Shown: positions 51,842-61,204, counted from the stretch's first letter. The stretch is 64,000 nucleotides of DNA from Crystallibacter permensis (GCF_025960875.1 NZ_JAODLR010000015.1:1-64000), one strand, 5' to 3'. A program made the numbers and translations. Notes: generated by a model from the sequence alone, not told the origin.

Positions 51842-52552
51842 ATGCAGCAGGCCAACCGCAAGCTCGGCGTACTGTTCGACGTGGACGGCACCCTGGTTGA
51901 TTCGAACTATCTGCACACCATCTCGTGGTGGCACGCCTTCCGCCAGTTGGGCCGGAACGTTCCCATGGCCACCATCCACCGCGCGGTGGGCATGGGCGCG
52001 GATAAGCTGATCGCGCACCTGCTGGGCGAGGACCGGGACAAGGACCAGGACAGCCAGGCCGAAGCCGCCCACGGCGCTGTTTTCTCCACCTATTGGCCGG
52101 CGCTGCAGGCGTTCGACGGCGCCAAGGACCTGCTGCAGCACTGCTCCGGAGCGGGCCTCACCGTAGTGCTGGCGTCCTCGTCGAAACGGCGCGAACTGGA
52201 CGTCCTCACCGCCGCCATCGACGCCGACGACGCGGTGGCCGGCACCACGAGTTCTTCGGACGCGGAGGAGAGCAAGCCGGCGCCGGACATCCTCGCCGCG
52301 GCCCTCGACGCGGGCGGACTCCAGGCGGCGGACGCGCTCTTCGTCGGCGACGCCGTCTGGGATGTCCTGGCCGCCAGCGAACTGGGCATCCCCACCATCG
52401 GCCTGACCTGCGGCGGCACCGGCGAGGCCGAGCTGCGGGACGCAGGCGCCATCGAAATCCACACGGATCCGGCGGCCTTGCTCGCGGACTTCGAAGCCAG
52501 CGCCCTGGGAAGGCTGGCCGCGGGCGCTGCGGATGCAGGCCAAAACCGGTAA
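51842..52552 (+). CDS. HAD-superfamily phosphatase (phosphoglycolate phosphatase-like)
   Basis: 236 residues. Motif I is FDVDGTLVD (Asp 13 nucleophile, Asp 15), motif II is the ASSSK strand, motif III Lys lies in SKPAPD, and motif IV is GDAVWDV. An inserted helical cap lies after motif I. The ATG follows AGGAGGAGACC. Substrate unknown; sugar phosphates and phosphoglycolate are common. It converges on the TetR gene with a 40-bp gap. Confidence 0.88.
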   Translation: MQQANRKLGVLFDVDGTLVDSNYLHTISWWHAFRQLGRNVPMATIHRAVGMGADKLIAHLLGEDRDKDQDSQAEAAHGAVFSTYWPALQAFDGAKDLLQHCSGAGLTVVLASSSKRRELDVLTAAIDADDAVAGTTSSSDAEESKPAPDILAAALDAGGLQAADALFVGDAVWDVLAASELGIPTIGLTCGGTGEAELRDAGAIEIHTDPAALLADFEASALGRLAAGAADAGQNR

Positions 52553-52592
52553 ACCAGACCACAACCCGTAAAACAACGACGGCGGCGCCCGG

Positions 52593-53294
52593 CTACTCGA
52601 GTCCCAGTAACCTTACGTGGAACTCCAGATGCTGTTCGAACAGTCCGGCCGGGTCGGTGAAAGTGTTCTCCCCGTACTGCCCGAAGACCTCGAAGCTGAC
52701 AGCGCCGAAGAGCGCGGACCAGACCATCACGCCGCGAACGACCACCGGCTCCGGAGCAGACAAATCCAGCTCGGCGCGGATCCGGGCCAGATCATCGGCG
52801 AGAACCGGCTGCAGCGCACCCTGCTCCCTCTGCTCCCCTGGCACGATTTTCCCTGCACGATAGGCCGCTTCGACGATGTCCACCAGTGCCCGGATCACCC
52901 GCGTTCCGGGGCCGGTGGTCCGCTCGGCAGGTGCACGGTAGCCCGGAACAGGGCTGCCGAACAGCAGCGCGTAGCGGGACGGTTCGCAGATACCCCATCC
53001 GCGGACCGCCCGGGCCAGCGCCTTGTACTGCCCGATGAAATCCGCACCGGCGGACACGACGGCCTCATCCACCTCGTCGCCCAGATCGTTATAGGCATCC
53101 ACGACCAGCAGGGTCAACAGGTCGTCGCGGTTCTTGACATACCGGTACACGGCGCTGGAAACCACACCAAGATCGCGCGCCACGGCCCGCAGGGACAGCG
53201 CTGCTGCGCCCTCGGCGGCTAAATGTTCACGGCCGATCCGGATAATTTCAGTGATGGTTTGTTCTCGTGCACGCTCCCGTGGGGTACCAGTCAT
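52593..53294 (-). CDS. TetR family regulator
   Basis: 233 residues from MTGTPRERAREQ; an in-frame start seven codons upstream is also possible. HTH: LSLRAVARDLGVVSSAVYRYVKNRDDLL. The C-terminal domain is the actinobacterial WHG type. Repeated GAGAGC-N3-GCTCTC sites cover the space to the divergent reductase, so it probably represses that gene and itself. Confidence 0.9.
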   Translation of the reverse strand: MTGTPRERAREQTITEIIRIGREHLAAEGAAALSLRAVARDLGVVSSAVYRYVKNRDDLLTLLVVDAYNDLGDEVDEAVVSAGADFIGQYKALARAVRGWGICEPSRYALLFGSPVPGYRAPAERTTGPGTRVIRALVDIVEAAYRAGKIVPGEQREQGALQPVLADDLARIRAELDLSAPEPVVVRGVMVWSALFGAVSFEVFGQYGENTFTDPAGLFEQHLEFHVRLLGLE

Positions 53295-53317
53295 GCCCTC
53301 TACCCTGCCGCCCATAA

Positions 53318-53399
53318 GAGAGCACTGTCAACTTTAGAGAGCAGCGCTCTTGACAGGGCTGGAACGACGGCGCACCCTTATTGAGAGAGCACCGCTCTC
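53318..53399. promoter_or_regulatory. Repeated TetR operator sites (GAGAGC-N3-GCTCTC)
   Basis: One perfect 15-bp site at 53385-53399, one with a single mismatch at 53337-53351 and a half-site at 53318-53323. TTGACA hexamers occur on both strands in the same stretch. Confidence 0.75.
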
Positions 53400-53420
53400 G
53401 GATTCTAGGAGGCTCCAGAG

Positions 53421-54377
53421 ATGGGACAAGCAATGTCAGATCTGCACATCGTCACCGGCGCCGGGCCGGTCGGCTCGACCGTGGCCGAGCAACTCGCCGG
53501 GCAGGGCCACCCGGTCCGGCTGCTGACGCGCTCGGGAAGCGGACCCGAGCACCCTCTGGTGGAACGACGGAAGGTCGACGTCTCGCAGCCGGCCGGATTC
53601 GAAGCCGCCCTCGAAGGCGCCGTCGCGGTCTTCCATTGCATCCATCCCAGCGCCTACAGCGCCAAGGCGTGGGCCCATGAGCTCCCGGCCGCCGAACAAA
53701 CGGTACTCGATGCAGCCGGGCGGGCCGGCGCCGTCGTTGTTTTCCCGGAAAGCCTGTACGCGCATGACCGGCCGCAGGACGTAATGACCGAGCGCAGTTC
53801 ACGGGAGGCAGCGTCCGGCAAGCGCGGCATTCGCGCGCAGTTGCTTCGGGCACGGGCGGCTTCGGCGACGCCCACCGTGAGCATGGTGGCCTCGGATTAC
53901 TTTGGTCCGCGGGCGCTCAATGCCCACGCCGGCGAGCGCATGGTGCCGGCAGTCCTGGCGGGCAGGACTATCCGGGTGATGGGAAATCCGGACACGCCGC
54001 ATTCCTTCACCTACGTGCCCGACCTCGCCGCGGCTATGATTACGGCCGCACACAACCCGGCGGCCTGGAACTCGGTGCTGCATGCTCCCACCGGACCGGC
54101 GGTGACGCAGCGGACCATGGCGGCGGCCTTTGCCCGTGCCGCAGGAGCAGAACCCCCGAAGGTAGGTTCGATTCCGGGGTGGGTGGTGCGCGCCGCGGGT
54201 CTGCTGTCGGCCGACGCCCGCGAACTGGCTGAGATGCTCTATCAGTTCGAGGAGCCGTTCGTCATGGACTCGTCCTACACGCAGGCGCTGCTGGGGCTGG
54301 CTCCGACCCCGGTCGCGGCGGCAGCGGAAGAGACGGTGCACTGGTGGCAGGGCGAACATGCTCCTGCCCGGCGGTAA
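53421..54377 (+). CDS. NAD(P)-binding reductase/epimerase (NmrA/SDR-like)
   Basis: 318 residues. The Rossmann loop is VTGAGPVGSTVAEQLA (variant of GxxGxxG). The rest follows extended SDR/NmrA order (VFHCIHPSAYSAKAW; SHSFTYVPDLAAAMI style segment PHSFTYVPDLAAAMI). The catalytic YxxxK is not evident, so it may be a redox sensor or an atypical epimerase. The ATG follows GGAGG. It is controlled by the divergent TetR to judge from the operator array. Confidence 0.85.
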   Translation: MGQAMSDLHIVTGAGPVGSTVAEQLAGQGHPVRLLTRSGSGPEHPLVERRKVDVSQPAGFEAALEGAVAVFHCIHPSAYSAKAWAHELPAAEQTVLDAAGRAGAVVVFPESLYAHDRPQDVMTERSSREAASGKRGIRAQLLRARAASATPTVSMVASDYFGPRALNAHAGERMVPAVLAGRTIRVMGNPDTPHSFTYVPDLAAAMITAAHNPAAWNSVLHAPTGPAVTQRTMAAAFARAAGAEPPKVGSIPGWVVRAAGLLSADARELAEMLYQFEEPFVMDSSYTQALLGLAPTPVAAAAEETVHWWQGEHAPARR

Positions 54378-54483
54378 ATCCGGCCGCACCTGCCGCTAAA
54401 CGGCAACCGGTACGTATACTGATGGTCCGCCGCCGAAGAGCGGAGGCCGTCCCGCTGACATCATCCAGTTTGAGGAGCCGTCC

Positions 54484-54756
54484 ATGCCCCTGTCCGACGA
54501 GGAGAGAAAGCGGCTGGCCGAACTGGAACAGCAGCTGGAATCGGAAGACCCCAGGCTCGCGGCTTCGCTCTCGGGCAAGGGCCGCCAGCCAGGAGCCAGA
54601 TGGAAACTAAGCTTCGGCGCCAAGCTTATGCTGGTCGGTGCCCTGCTCCTGCTGTTCAGCATTTCGACGAACATCTCGGTGCTGTCCGTGATCGGCCTGG
54701 TCACCCTGCTTGCGGGGATGTTCCGGATGGCCACGGACTGGATCCGTCAAAACTGA
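54484..54756 (+). CDS. DUF3040 domain protein
   Basis: 90 residues: the opening PLSDEERKRLAELEQQLESEDPRLA is the family signature, followed by two membrane helices (about 45-63, 66-82). Found across actinobacteria, function unknown. A second copy lies at 58.8 kb. Ribosome site GAGGAG precedes the ATG. Confidence 0.88.
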   Translation: MPLSDEERKRLAELEQQLESEDPRLAASLSGKGRQPGARWKLSFGAKLMLVGALLLLFSISTNISVLSVIGLVTLLAGMFRMATDWIRQN

Positions 54757-54800
54757 CCAGCCATGTGCCTGTCCGGTAGGACCTGTACCTGCGCGAGACC

Positions 54801-54831
54801 GCGGTGCGTTTCAGGGACTGAAACACACCGC
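54801..54831. terminator. Hairpin terminator between convergent genes
   Basis: GCGGTG-C-GTTTCAG and its complement CTGAAAC-A-CACCGC form a 13-bp stem with one mismatch and a 3-base loop. Confidence 0.75.
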
Positions 54832-54886
54832 AGTCCCAGCGGAGGGCAATGGAGTTGGACCCGATGTCCCGCCGGGCCTGATACCG

Positions 54887-55786
54887 CTAGACGCGGCTGA
54901 CGTCCCTGGTCTTGTGGTCGTAGTGGAAGGTCAGGGCGCCGCCGTCGTGGTGGAACTCGTGGTTAGCCCCGTCGCGGACGCCGAACGCGCCGTAGTTCTC
55001 TTCCCAGGACCGGTCCAGCGCGACCTTGTAGGTGTAGAAGCCCGCGGGCAGTTCGGCGGTCAGCTTCCAGAGCCGGTCCGACGGATCCAGTTCCATCTGG
55101 ACCTCGTCGAAGTGCGGCTGCCAGTTTTCCGGCGCACCGAGCTTGGTGCTGAAGTCACCGGCGAGCGCTACGGCCTCCGGCTGCCCGGCGGTATCCACGG
55201 CAGCGGCAGGCGCTGCGGGTTGGGCTGGAGCTGCGGGTTCGGCTGGAGCTGCAGGCTCGGTTGCGGTCGGTGCTGCGGACTCCGCGGCTGCCGGAGCTGT
55301 GGTTTCGGCTGCTGTAACTGCTTGCGCTGCGGCAGCAGTCTTCTTGGCGCGCGGCTTGCGGCCCCCGGCCTGCTTGGATTCCTCAACCGGTGCCACCGCG
55401 GACTTCGATCCGGAGGTCTTCGCGGCCGCGGCTGCGACAGCCGGAACCGGTGAACCGTTCTGCAGTGCGTCGGTCAGGGATTCAGCATCCGGGAAAGCGG
55501 CCGCGGCGCGCAGCCCCTCGTCCGTCAGCACCCAGCCGCCGCGCTTCTTGACCAGCCAGCCGGCCTTGACCAGCTTGCTGGTGGCGGTGGTCAGGGACTT
55601 GTGGCCCCGCGGGACTCCCCCGGCAAGCAGCTCGCTTTCAGCATCGCTCAAGGGCAACTGTGTGATGGCCTGCGCCAGGACTGCGCTGCCGCCCATGGCA
55701 GCCTCGCCGGAGGCAGCCGCCTCCGCCAGCGTGTCCAGGACAATTTTCAGCCGCAGGTTAGTACGGTCGGCAGGATTTGTGCTCAT
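54887..55786 (-). CDS. Winged-helix / pullulanase X25-like fusion protein
   Basis: 299 residues in three parts. Residues 1-100 resemble a small winged-helix or iteration domain (LTTATSKLVKAGWLVKKRGGWVLTDEGLR). A long Ala/Pro-rich linker with an RKPRAKK basic patch follows. The C-terminal 90 residues resemble the X25/starch-binding-like module of pullulanases (FSTKLGAPENWQPHFDEVQMEL..., WKLTAELPAGFYTYKVALD, WEENYGAFGVRDGANHEF, given in part). The ATG has a GGGGA site 9 nt away. Whether the C-terminus binds glucan or only shares the fold is unknown. The role may be to link transcription or DNA binding to storage polysaccharide; this is inference. Confidence 0.78.
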   Translation of the reverse strand: MSTNPADRTNLRLKIVLDTLAEAAASGEAAMGGSAVLAQAITQLPLSDAESELLAGGVPRGHKSLTTATSKLVKAGWLVKKRGGWVLTDEGLRAAAAFPDAESLTDALQNGSPVPAVAAAAAKTSGSKSAVAPVEESKQAGGRKPRAKKTAAAAQAVTAAETTAPAAAESAAPTATEPAAPAEPAAPAQPAAPAAAVDTAGQPEAVALAGDFSTKLGAPENWQPHFDEVQMELDPSDRLWKLTAELPAGFYTYKVALDRSWEENYGAFGVRDGANHEFHHDGGALTFHYDHKTRDVSRV

Positions 55787-55956
55787 TATGGTTTTCCCCA
55801 TCGTCGATCGCTTACTTGCAGTGTGGCATGACGGTGATGCCCGAAGGATAAGTTAAAGGTTAATTCCTCATGACTTAACGGTTTGTGACACCGCTCTCCC
55901 CAATCGGCAATGATGTTACAGGTGTCCTGCCCGGATTCGGAACACGGCGCGCCGGT

Positions 55957-57075
55957 TCAGCTTTCGTCGCGGAAGTGCAGGACGGGTTTGAGGACCGAGC
56001 CTTCCTTGGCCGTCTGCGCAGCGGTATTGATGTCCGCGAACGCGTACGGCGTCACCAGCTTGTCCAGCGGCATTCTGCCCTGCTGCACCAGCTCCACCAG
56101 CGCCGGCAGGAACAGCTGCGGCATCGAGTCGCCTTCGGTGATCCCGGTGATCCGCCGGCCGTTGAGCATGTAGTTGATATCGACGTCGACGGTCGTTCCC
56201 GCGGCGGGCGCGCCGATCAGTCCCAGCTCGCCCAGCGGGGCCAGCGCATGGAGCGCCGTGCCGAGCACGCCGGCGTTCCCGGTGGCGTCGATCGCATGGG
56301 TGACGCCTGCCCCGCCAGTCAGCTCCGCGAGTGCCTCCCCCGCGTCGGTTTCCTTGCTGTTGACCACGTCGGTGGCGCCGAGTTCCTTTGCCAGCTGCAG
56401 GCGGGAATCCACCAGGTCCATCACGATGATCCGCACCGATCCGGTCAACGCCGCAGCCATCACGGCGGCAAGGCCCACGGCCCCGGCGCCGAAGATCGCC
56501 AGAGTGCTGCCCGGTGCCGGCCGCAGCACGTTCAGCACGGCGCCTGCCCCGGTCTGGATGCCGCAGCCCAGCGGGGCCAGCACGGAAAGGTCGGCGTCCG
56601 GGTCCACTTTGCTCAGCCCGCGCTCGTCGGCCAGCACCAGGGTGGAGAACGAGGACTGGGCGAAAAAGTGCCCGTGCAGCACTTCATCGCCCTGGCGGAT
56701 GGTCGCGCTGCCGTCGGCCCGTTCGCCGCCGAGCAGGTTGCGGGACAGGAACTCCACGCAGTACGCCGGATGCCCGGAGCGGCAGTTCCGGCACACACCG
56801 CAGCTGGTGAAGGTCATCAGCACCTTGTCGCCCGGCTTGACGGATGTGACGGCGCTGCCCGTGGCCTCCACGATGCCCGCCCCTTCATGCCCCAGCACGC
56901 CGGGCAGCGGAAACGGGATATGGCCCGCCTGCACGCCCAGATCGGTGCCGCAGACCCCGCTGGCCACCACGCGTACCACCACCTCGTCCGGCCGCGGATT
57001 GTCCAGAGTGATATCTTCGAGCGCGAAGTCCTCGTGCGTTCCGCGCAGGACGGCGGCCCGGGCTGATGTCGTCAT
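55957..57075 (-). CDS. Zinc-dependent alcohol dehydrogenase (aryl-alcohol type)
   Basis: 372 residues. Catalytic zinc: Cys 42 (GVCGTD), His 63 (GHEGAG), and a Cys in PLGCGIQTGAG; structural zinc: Cys 92, 95, 98, 106 (CGVCRNCRSGHPAYC). The Rossmann loop is GAGAVGL. INYMLNGRRITGITEGDS recalls benzyl- and aryl-alcohol dehydrogenases. It oxidises primary alcohols with NAD+. A GTG start three codons upstream is possible; the ATG has a better ribosome site (GAGGTG). Confidence 0.9.
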   Translation of the reverse strand: MTTSARAAVLRGTHEDFALEDITLDNPRPDEVVVRVVASGVCGTDLGVQAGHIPFPLPGVLGHEGAGIVEATGSAVTSVKPGDKVLMTFTSCGVCRNCRSGHPAYCVEFLSRNLLGGERADGSATIRQGDEVLHGHFFAQSSFSTLVLADERGLSKVDPDADLSVLAPLGCGIQTGAGAVLNVLRPAPGSTLAIFGAGAVGLAAVMAAALTGSVRIIVMDLVDSRLQLAKELGATDVVNSKETDAGEALAELTGGAGVTHAIDATGNAGVLGTALHALAPLGELGLIGAPAAGTTVDVDINYMLNGRRITGITEGDSMPQLFLPALVELVQQGRMPLDKLVTPYAFADINTAAQTAKEGSVLKPVLHFRDES

Positions 57076-57277
57076 CGTTTCCACCTCAGGTAAGCGTGCC
57101 GGCGATTCGCCCCGGCGTGGATCGTGCTGAGGCCAGCCTAGGTGCGGAAGGAGGACCCGGCTAGGGCCATCCGGCCAAGCCCTGGCGGCACTCCCGCACG
57201 GTCATGGCGGTCAACGCCGAGTTCACCGTCAGTGAATCCTGCGGCGCACCGCGGCGATCAAAGGTTGCATAAAAGCT

Positions 57278-58270
57278 ATGAGGATCCTGGTGCTCGGCGG
57301 TACGGCATGGCTCGGCGGAAAAATTACGACGGCGGCGCTGCGGCTCGGTCACGACGTGACCGCTTTGGCTCGGGGCGAGTCGGGGCCGGTGCCGGACGGT
57401 GCGGCCTTCTTCCGTGCCGACCGGGACTCGCCGGACGCCTATGCTGCCGTCGGGCGGCAGTCTTGGGACGCCGTCGTCGACGTCTCGAGTCAGCCCGGTC
57501 AAGTGCGGCGGGCTGCGGAGGCCCTCGCCGGCTGCGCGCGCCGGTACATCTTCGTCTCCTCCTGCAGCGTCGCGGACCACGATATCCCGGGCGCCGATGA
57601 GTCCGCCCCGCTGCTTCCGGCTCTGGAAGCTGACGTCATGGCATCGATGGAGACCTATGGGGAAGCCAAGGCCGCCTGCGAGCAGCACGTGCTGGACGCG
57701 TTCGGTCCCGGCCGGGCGTTCATCGCACGGCCCGGTCTGATCGCCGGCCCCGGTGATGTCTCCGACCGGACCGGCTACTGGCCGCTACGCTTTGCCCGCC
57801 CGGCGTCCCCTGACGGCAGTGTGCTGGTGCCCGATGCGCCGGAGCTGGCTACGCAGGTGATCGATGTCCGGGACCTGGCGGCCTGGCTCGTCGGAGCAGC
57901 GGAGCGCAAGGTCAGCGGCACGTTCAACGCCGTCGGCGAGCCGATGATGCTGCCGGCGCATCTGGAGCGTGCCCGCCAGGCCGCGGGCCACACCGGACCG
58001 CTGGTTTCCGTCGAGCCGCAGCGGCTGGCGGACGCGGGCGTCAACTACTGGTCCGGCGAGCGCTCCTTGCCGTTGTGGTTGCCGCTGCCCGAGTACGCCT
58101 GTTTCGCGTCCCGGGACAACGGCGCCGCCGTGGCAGCGGGGCTGAAGCTGCGGCCGCTCGCCGAGACGCTGGCCGACGTGCTGGCCTGGGAGCAGACGGC
58201 CGGACCGGACCGCGAGCGCAAGGCCGGACTGACCGCCCAGGAAGAGCGCGAGCTCCTCGCCGCGATCTAA
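57278..58270 (+). CDS. NAD-dependent epimerase/dehydratase family protein
   Basis: 330 residues. The dinucleotide loop is VLGGTAWLGG (5-14), and YGEAKAACE supplies the YxxxK catalytic pair. It resembles the extended SDR group used for nucleotide sugars or reductase reactions. No sugar genes adjoin it. The ATG is preceded by a weak site; a leaderless start is possible. Confidence 0.85.
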   Translation: MRILVLGGTAWLGGKITTAALRLGHDVTALARGESGPVPDGAAFFRADRDSPDAYAAVGRQSWDAVVDVSSQPGQVRRAAEALAGCARRYIFVSSCSVADHDIPGADESAPLLPALEADVMASMETYGEAKAACEQHVLDAFGPGRAFIARPGLIAGPGDVSDRTGYWPLRFARPASPDGSVLVPDAPELATQVIDVRDLAAWLVGAAERKVSGTFNAVGEPMMLPAHLERARQAAGHTGPLVSVEPQRLADAGVNYWSGERSLPLWLPLPEYACFASRDNGAAVAAGLKLRPLAETLADVLAWEQTAGPDRERKAGLTAQEERELLAAI

Positions 58271-58385
58271 CGGTCCGCTGCCTGGCGGGAGGCCAGCGTC
58301 AGGCAAGGCCGCTGGGGGCAGGCCCATTGTGGCCTTCGGATCGCGGTTGTACGCTGGCAGCACGCCGCGCAGAAGGGGCACCGTC

Positions 58386-58616
58386 ATGACTATTCCACAG
58401 CCGCCGCCGGAACCGGATCCGGATCCTACCTCGCCGCACCCGTCAGAGCCAGGCAGGCCGAATGAGCCCGGTGAGCCTGATCCGATGACGCCTGATCCGT
58501 TCCCGAACCCATTGCCCGGCCCCGAGCCGGACAACCCGCCGGAACCGCCGCCGCCCGCCCCCGGTCCATTGCCGATCCCGGAACCCGGACCGGTCATCCC
58601 GCCGCGCGAACCTTAA
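58386..58616 (+). CDS. Small Pro-rich protein, 76 aa
   Basis: The ATG follows AGAAGGGGCACC. The composition is about one-third Pro with Glu/Asp and Gly (PDPTSPHPSEPGRPNEPGE is representative), so the protein is disordered and acidic. No family recognised. Weak evidence: a good ribosome site and an intact frame. Confidence 0.45.
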   Translation: MTIPQPPPEPDPDPTSPHPSEPGRPNEPGEPDPMTPDPFPNPLPGPEPDNPPEPPPPAPGPLPIPEPGPVIPPREP

Positions 58617-58843
58617 GCCGGGCTAACTGCTGTCAGGGGAACGACGTTCCAGTCGTGCCCCACGCGTATTGAAGTAGGCCGACCTGTCACGGTTCGGCAA
58701 CGTCCCGCCGTCGTTATCCTCGCCCGGCTCCGGCGCGATAACGATTGCGTTCGATCCGGATCCTCGGGGCACAAGGTCCTGCCCGTTTCCGGCCAACAGC
58801 GGTAAATTTGTAGTACGTCGGCACGGTCTCGAGGAGGCGCGAA

Positions 58844-59134
58844 ATGTCATTATCCGATGAGGAACGACAACGGCTGGACAAGCTTGGGCACCAGCTGGAA
58901 GAAGATGATCCACGCTTGGCCAAATCCCTCTCCGGCAAGGGTGTCCTCGTCTTCGGGCACCGAATCGGCAACGGGGCATTAATGGCGCTGGCCGGGGCGT
59001 TCCTGCTGCTGGCCGGCATCGCCGGCAACTCGCTACTGCTGGCCATGGTGGGCGTCATCGCGTTCGCGGGCGGGCTGCTGGTCTCCGGCACGGACTGGTT
59101 CCGGGGGCACGTGCATCACGGCCCCCAGCACTAG
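58844..59134 (+). CDS. DUF3040 domain protein, second copy
   Basis: 96 residues with SLSDEERQRLDKLGHQLEEDDPRLA and two membrane helices (about 46-64, 66-83), ending HVHHGPQH. It is a diverged paralogue of the gene at 54.5 kb, and both have GAGGAG-type sites. Function unknown. Confidence 0.88.
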   Translation: MSLSDEERQRLDKLGHQLEEDDPRLAKSLSGKGVLVFGHRIGNGALMALAGAFLLLAGIAGNSLLLAMVGVIAFAGGLLVSGTDWFRGHVHHGPQH

Positions 59135-59435
59135 CTCAATCCAGCAGTGAGTTGAACTTTTCCACGGCGGCGTCCTGACCGGCGGGTGCTGGCGCGCCCG
59201 GGCTTCGACCAACGGGTTGTTCCACGCACTCCCCCGGTCTGCCTCGCCTGAATCATTCGTTCCGCCGAAGCGGAAATCTCCTGCAACCCCGAGCAAACAC
59301 GCAGCGGTTAACGCAGCGGTGAACAGGTGGAGTCCGGCAAGCCCACGAAGTTCCCCCGCCCCCGCCCCGGCACCGGCAACTCGGCTATATTGGCCGGAAC
59401 AGGTAACTTCCTCCAACCACCGGGAGCGTTCCGTC
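59135..59435. other. 301-bp intergenic region before poxB
   Basis: No gene or strong hairpin was seen. It holds a direct repeat of ACGCAGCGGT about 15 bp apart, a short 6-bp hairpin TTCCGC/GCGGAA, and TATATT about 45 bp before the poxB ATG as a possible -10 element. Confidence 0.4.
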
Positions 59436-61184
59436 ATGGCCCAAGAAGTCGCAGCCCAGCTCATCGACCAGCTCCGTGCGGCGGGAGTCCGCCGGATCTA
59501 CGGGATCGTGGGCGACAGCCTCAACCCGATTGTGGACGCGGTCAGGCAGACCGGCGGGGCGGCCAAGGGCGGCATCGACTGGATCCATGTCCGCCATGAG
59601 GAAGCCGCAGCCTTCGCCGCAGCGGCCGAAGCCCAGTTGACCGGTCAGCTGGCGGTCTGCGCCGGATCCTGCGGGCCGGGCAATCTCCACCTCATCAACG
59701 GGCTCTACGACGCCAACCGCTCCGGCGCCCCGGTGCTCGCGATCGCCTCGCACATTCCCAGCAAGCAGATCGGCACCGGCTACTTCCAGGAAACCCATCC
59801 GGACCGGCTGTTCAACGAATGTTCGGTCTACTCGGAAATGGTCAGCACCGCCGAGCAGGCCCCGCGGGTCACGCAGAGCGCCATCCGGTATGCCCTCGGC
59901 AAGCGGGGCGTCGCCGTCGTTACCTTGCCCGGCGACATCGCCAGCCTGGAGGCGGTGGCCCCGACGCCGCTGTGCACCCCGTTCCTGCCCGCCACTGTGG
60001 TGCCGGCCGCCGAAAGCGTCAAACAGCTCGCGGACGCGATTAACGACGCCGGCAAGGTCGCCATTTTCGCCGGTGCCGGCGTGGAGGGTGCGCATGATGA
60101 AGTGGTGGCCCTGGCCGAGCTGATCGGCGCGCCAATCGGGCATTCGCTGCGCGGCAAGGACTTCATTCAGTACGACAATCCGTACGACATCGGCATGACC
60201 GGGCTGCTGGGCTACGGTGCCGCAGCCGAGGGCATTGAGGACGCGGACCTGCTGATCCTGCTGGGCACCGACTTCCCGTACGACCAGTTCCTGCCGGACA
60301 CCCGCACCGCCCAGGTGGACCGGGCGCCGGAGCACCTGGGCCGCCGGACCGACGTGGACATCGCGATCCACGGCGACGTGCTGCCCACGCTGGCCGCCCT
60401 GATGCCGCTGCTCAAACGCAAGAAGAGCCGCCGCTTCCTGGACCAGATGCTCAAGAAGCACGACAAACTGATGAACAAGGCTGTCGGTGCCTACACCCGG
60501 CGTGCCGACAAGATCAAACCCATTCACCCCGAGTATGCCGCCTCCCTGCTGGACCAGGTCGCTGCCGAGGACGCCATCTTTACCGCGGACACCGGCATGT
60601 GCAACGTCTGGACCGCCCGATATATCACCCCGCGCGGCACCCGGCGGCTGATCGGCTCCTACCTGCACGGCTCCATGGCTAACGCCCTCCCCCACGCCAT
60701 CGGCGCGCAACTGGCCTACCCCGAACGCCAGGTCATCTCCGTGTCCGGCGACGGCGGCCTGTCCATGCTGCTGGGCGAACTGGTCACCGCGGCGGCTTAC
60801 CGGCTGCCGCTGAACGTCGTCGTCTTCAACAATTCCAGCCTCGGCATGGTGAAGCTGGAGATGCTGGTGGACGGGCTTCCGGACTTCGGTGTCGACGTCC
60901 CCGACACCAACTACGCCGCCATCGCCCAGGCGATGGGCTTCCATGCCGTCCGCGTCGCCGATCCGGCCGGCATCGAGAAGGCCTACCGGGACGCCTTCGC
61001 CCACCCGGGCCCGTCGCTGGTGGAACTCATCACCGATCCGAAGGCGCTGTCCCTGCCGCCGAAGATCACCGGGACCCAAGTCTTCGGCTTCGCCACCGCA
61101 ATGTCCAAGATCGTGCTAAACAGGGGAGCCGGCGAAGCTGTCAGCATGGCACGGAGCAACCTGCGCAACATCCCCCGCGGCTAA
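59436..61184 (+). CDS. poxB: Pyruvate dehydrogenase (quinone)/pyruvate oxidase, PoxB type
   Basis: Decarboxylates pyruvate to acetate and passes electrons to the membrane quinone pool. 582 residues with thiamine-diphosphate-enzyme order: pyrimidine-binding domain with catalytic Glu in HEEAAAF (about 55), FAD-type middle domain, and PP-binding motif GDGGLSMLLGELVTAAAYRLPLNVVVFNN (438 on). The C-terminal lipid-binding tail ends SMARSNLRNIPRG. The ATG follows GGGAG. Confidence 0.93.
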   Translation: MAQEVAAQLIDQLRAAGVRRIYGIVGDSLNPIVDAVRQTGGAAKGGIDWIHVRHEEAAAFAAAAEAQLTGQLAVCAGSCGPGNLHLINGLYDANRSGAPVLAIASHIPSKQIGTGYFQETHPDRLFNECSVYSEMVSTAEQAPRVTQSAIRYALGKRGVAVVTLPGDIASLEAVAPTPLCTPFLPATVVPAAESVKQLADAINDAGKVAIFAGAGVEGAHDEVVALAELIGAPIGHSLRGKDFIQYDNPYDIGMTGLLGYGAAAEGIEDADLLILLGTDFPYDQFLPDTRTAQVDRAPEHLGRRTDVDIAIHGDVLPTLAALMPLLKRKKSRRFLDQMLKKHDKLMNKAVGAYTRRADKIKPIHPEYAASLLDQVAAEDAIFTADTGMCNVWTARYITPRGTRRLIGSYLHGSMANALPHAIGAQLAYPERQVISVSGDGGLSMLLGELVTAAAYRLPLNVVVFNNSSLGMVKLEMLVDGLPDFGVDVPDTNYAAIAQAMGFHAVRVADPAGIEKAYRDAFAHPGPSLVELITDPKALSLPPKITGTQVFGFATAMSKIVLNRGAGEAVSMARSNLRNIPRG

Positions 61185-61204
61185 CTGCGGCGTACGGTGG
61201 GTGC

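Noticed and set aside
55885-57066. 393-codon plus-strand frame opposite the alcohol dehydrogenase
   Set aside because: Shadow frame; zinc-enzyme motifs are all on the minus strand.
59385-61079. 564-codon minus-strand frame opposite poxB
   Set aside because: Shadow frame; the TPP enzyme motifs are on the plus strand.
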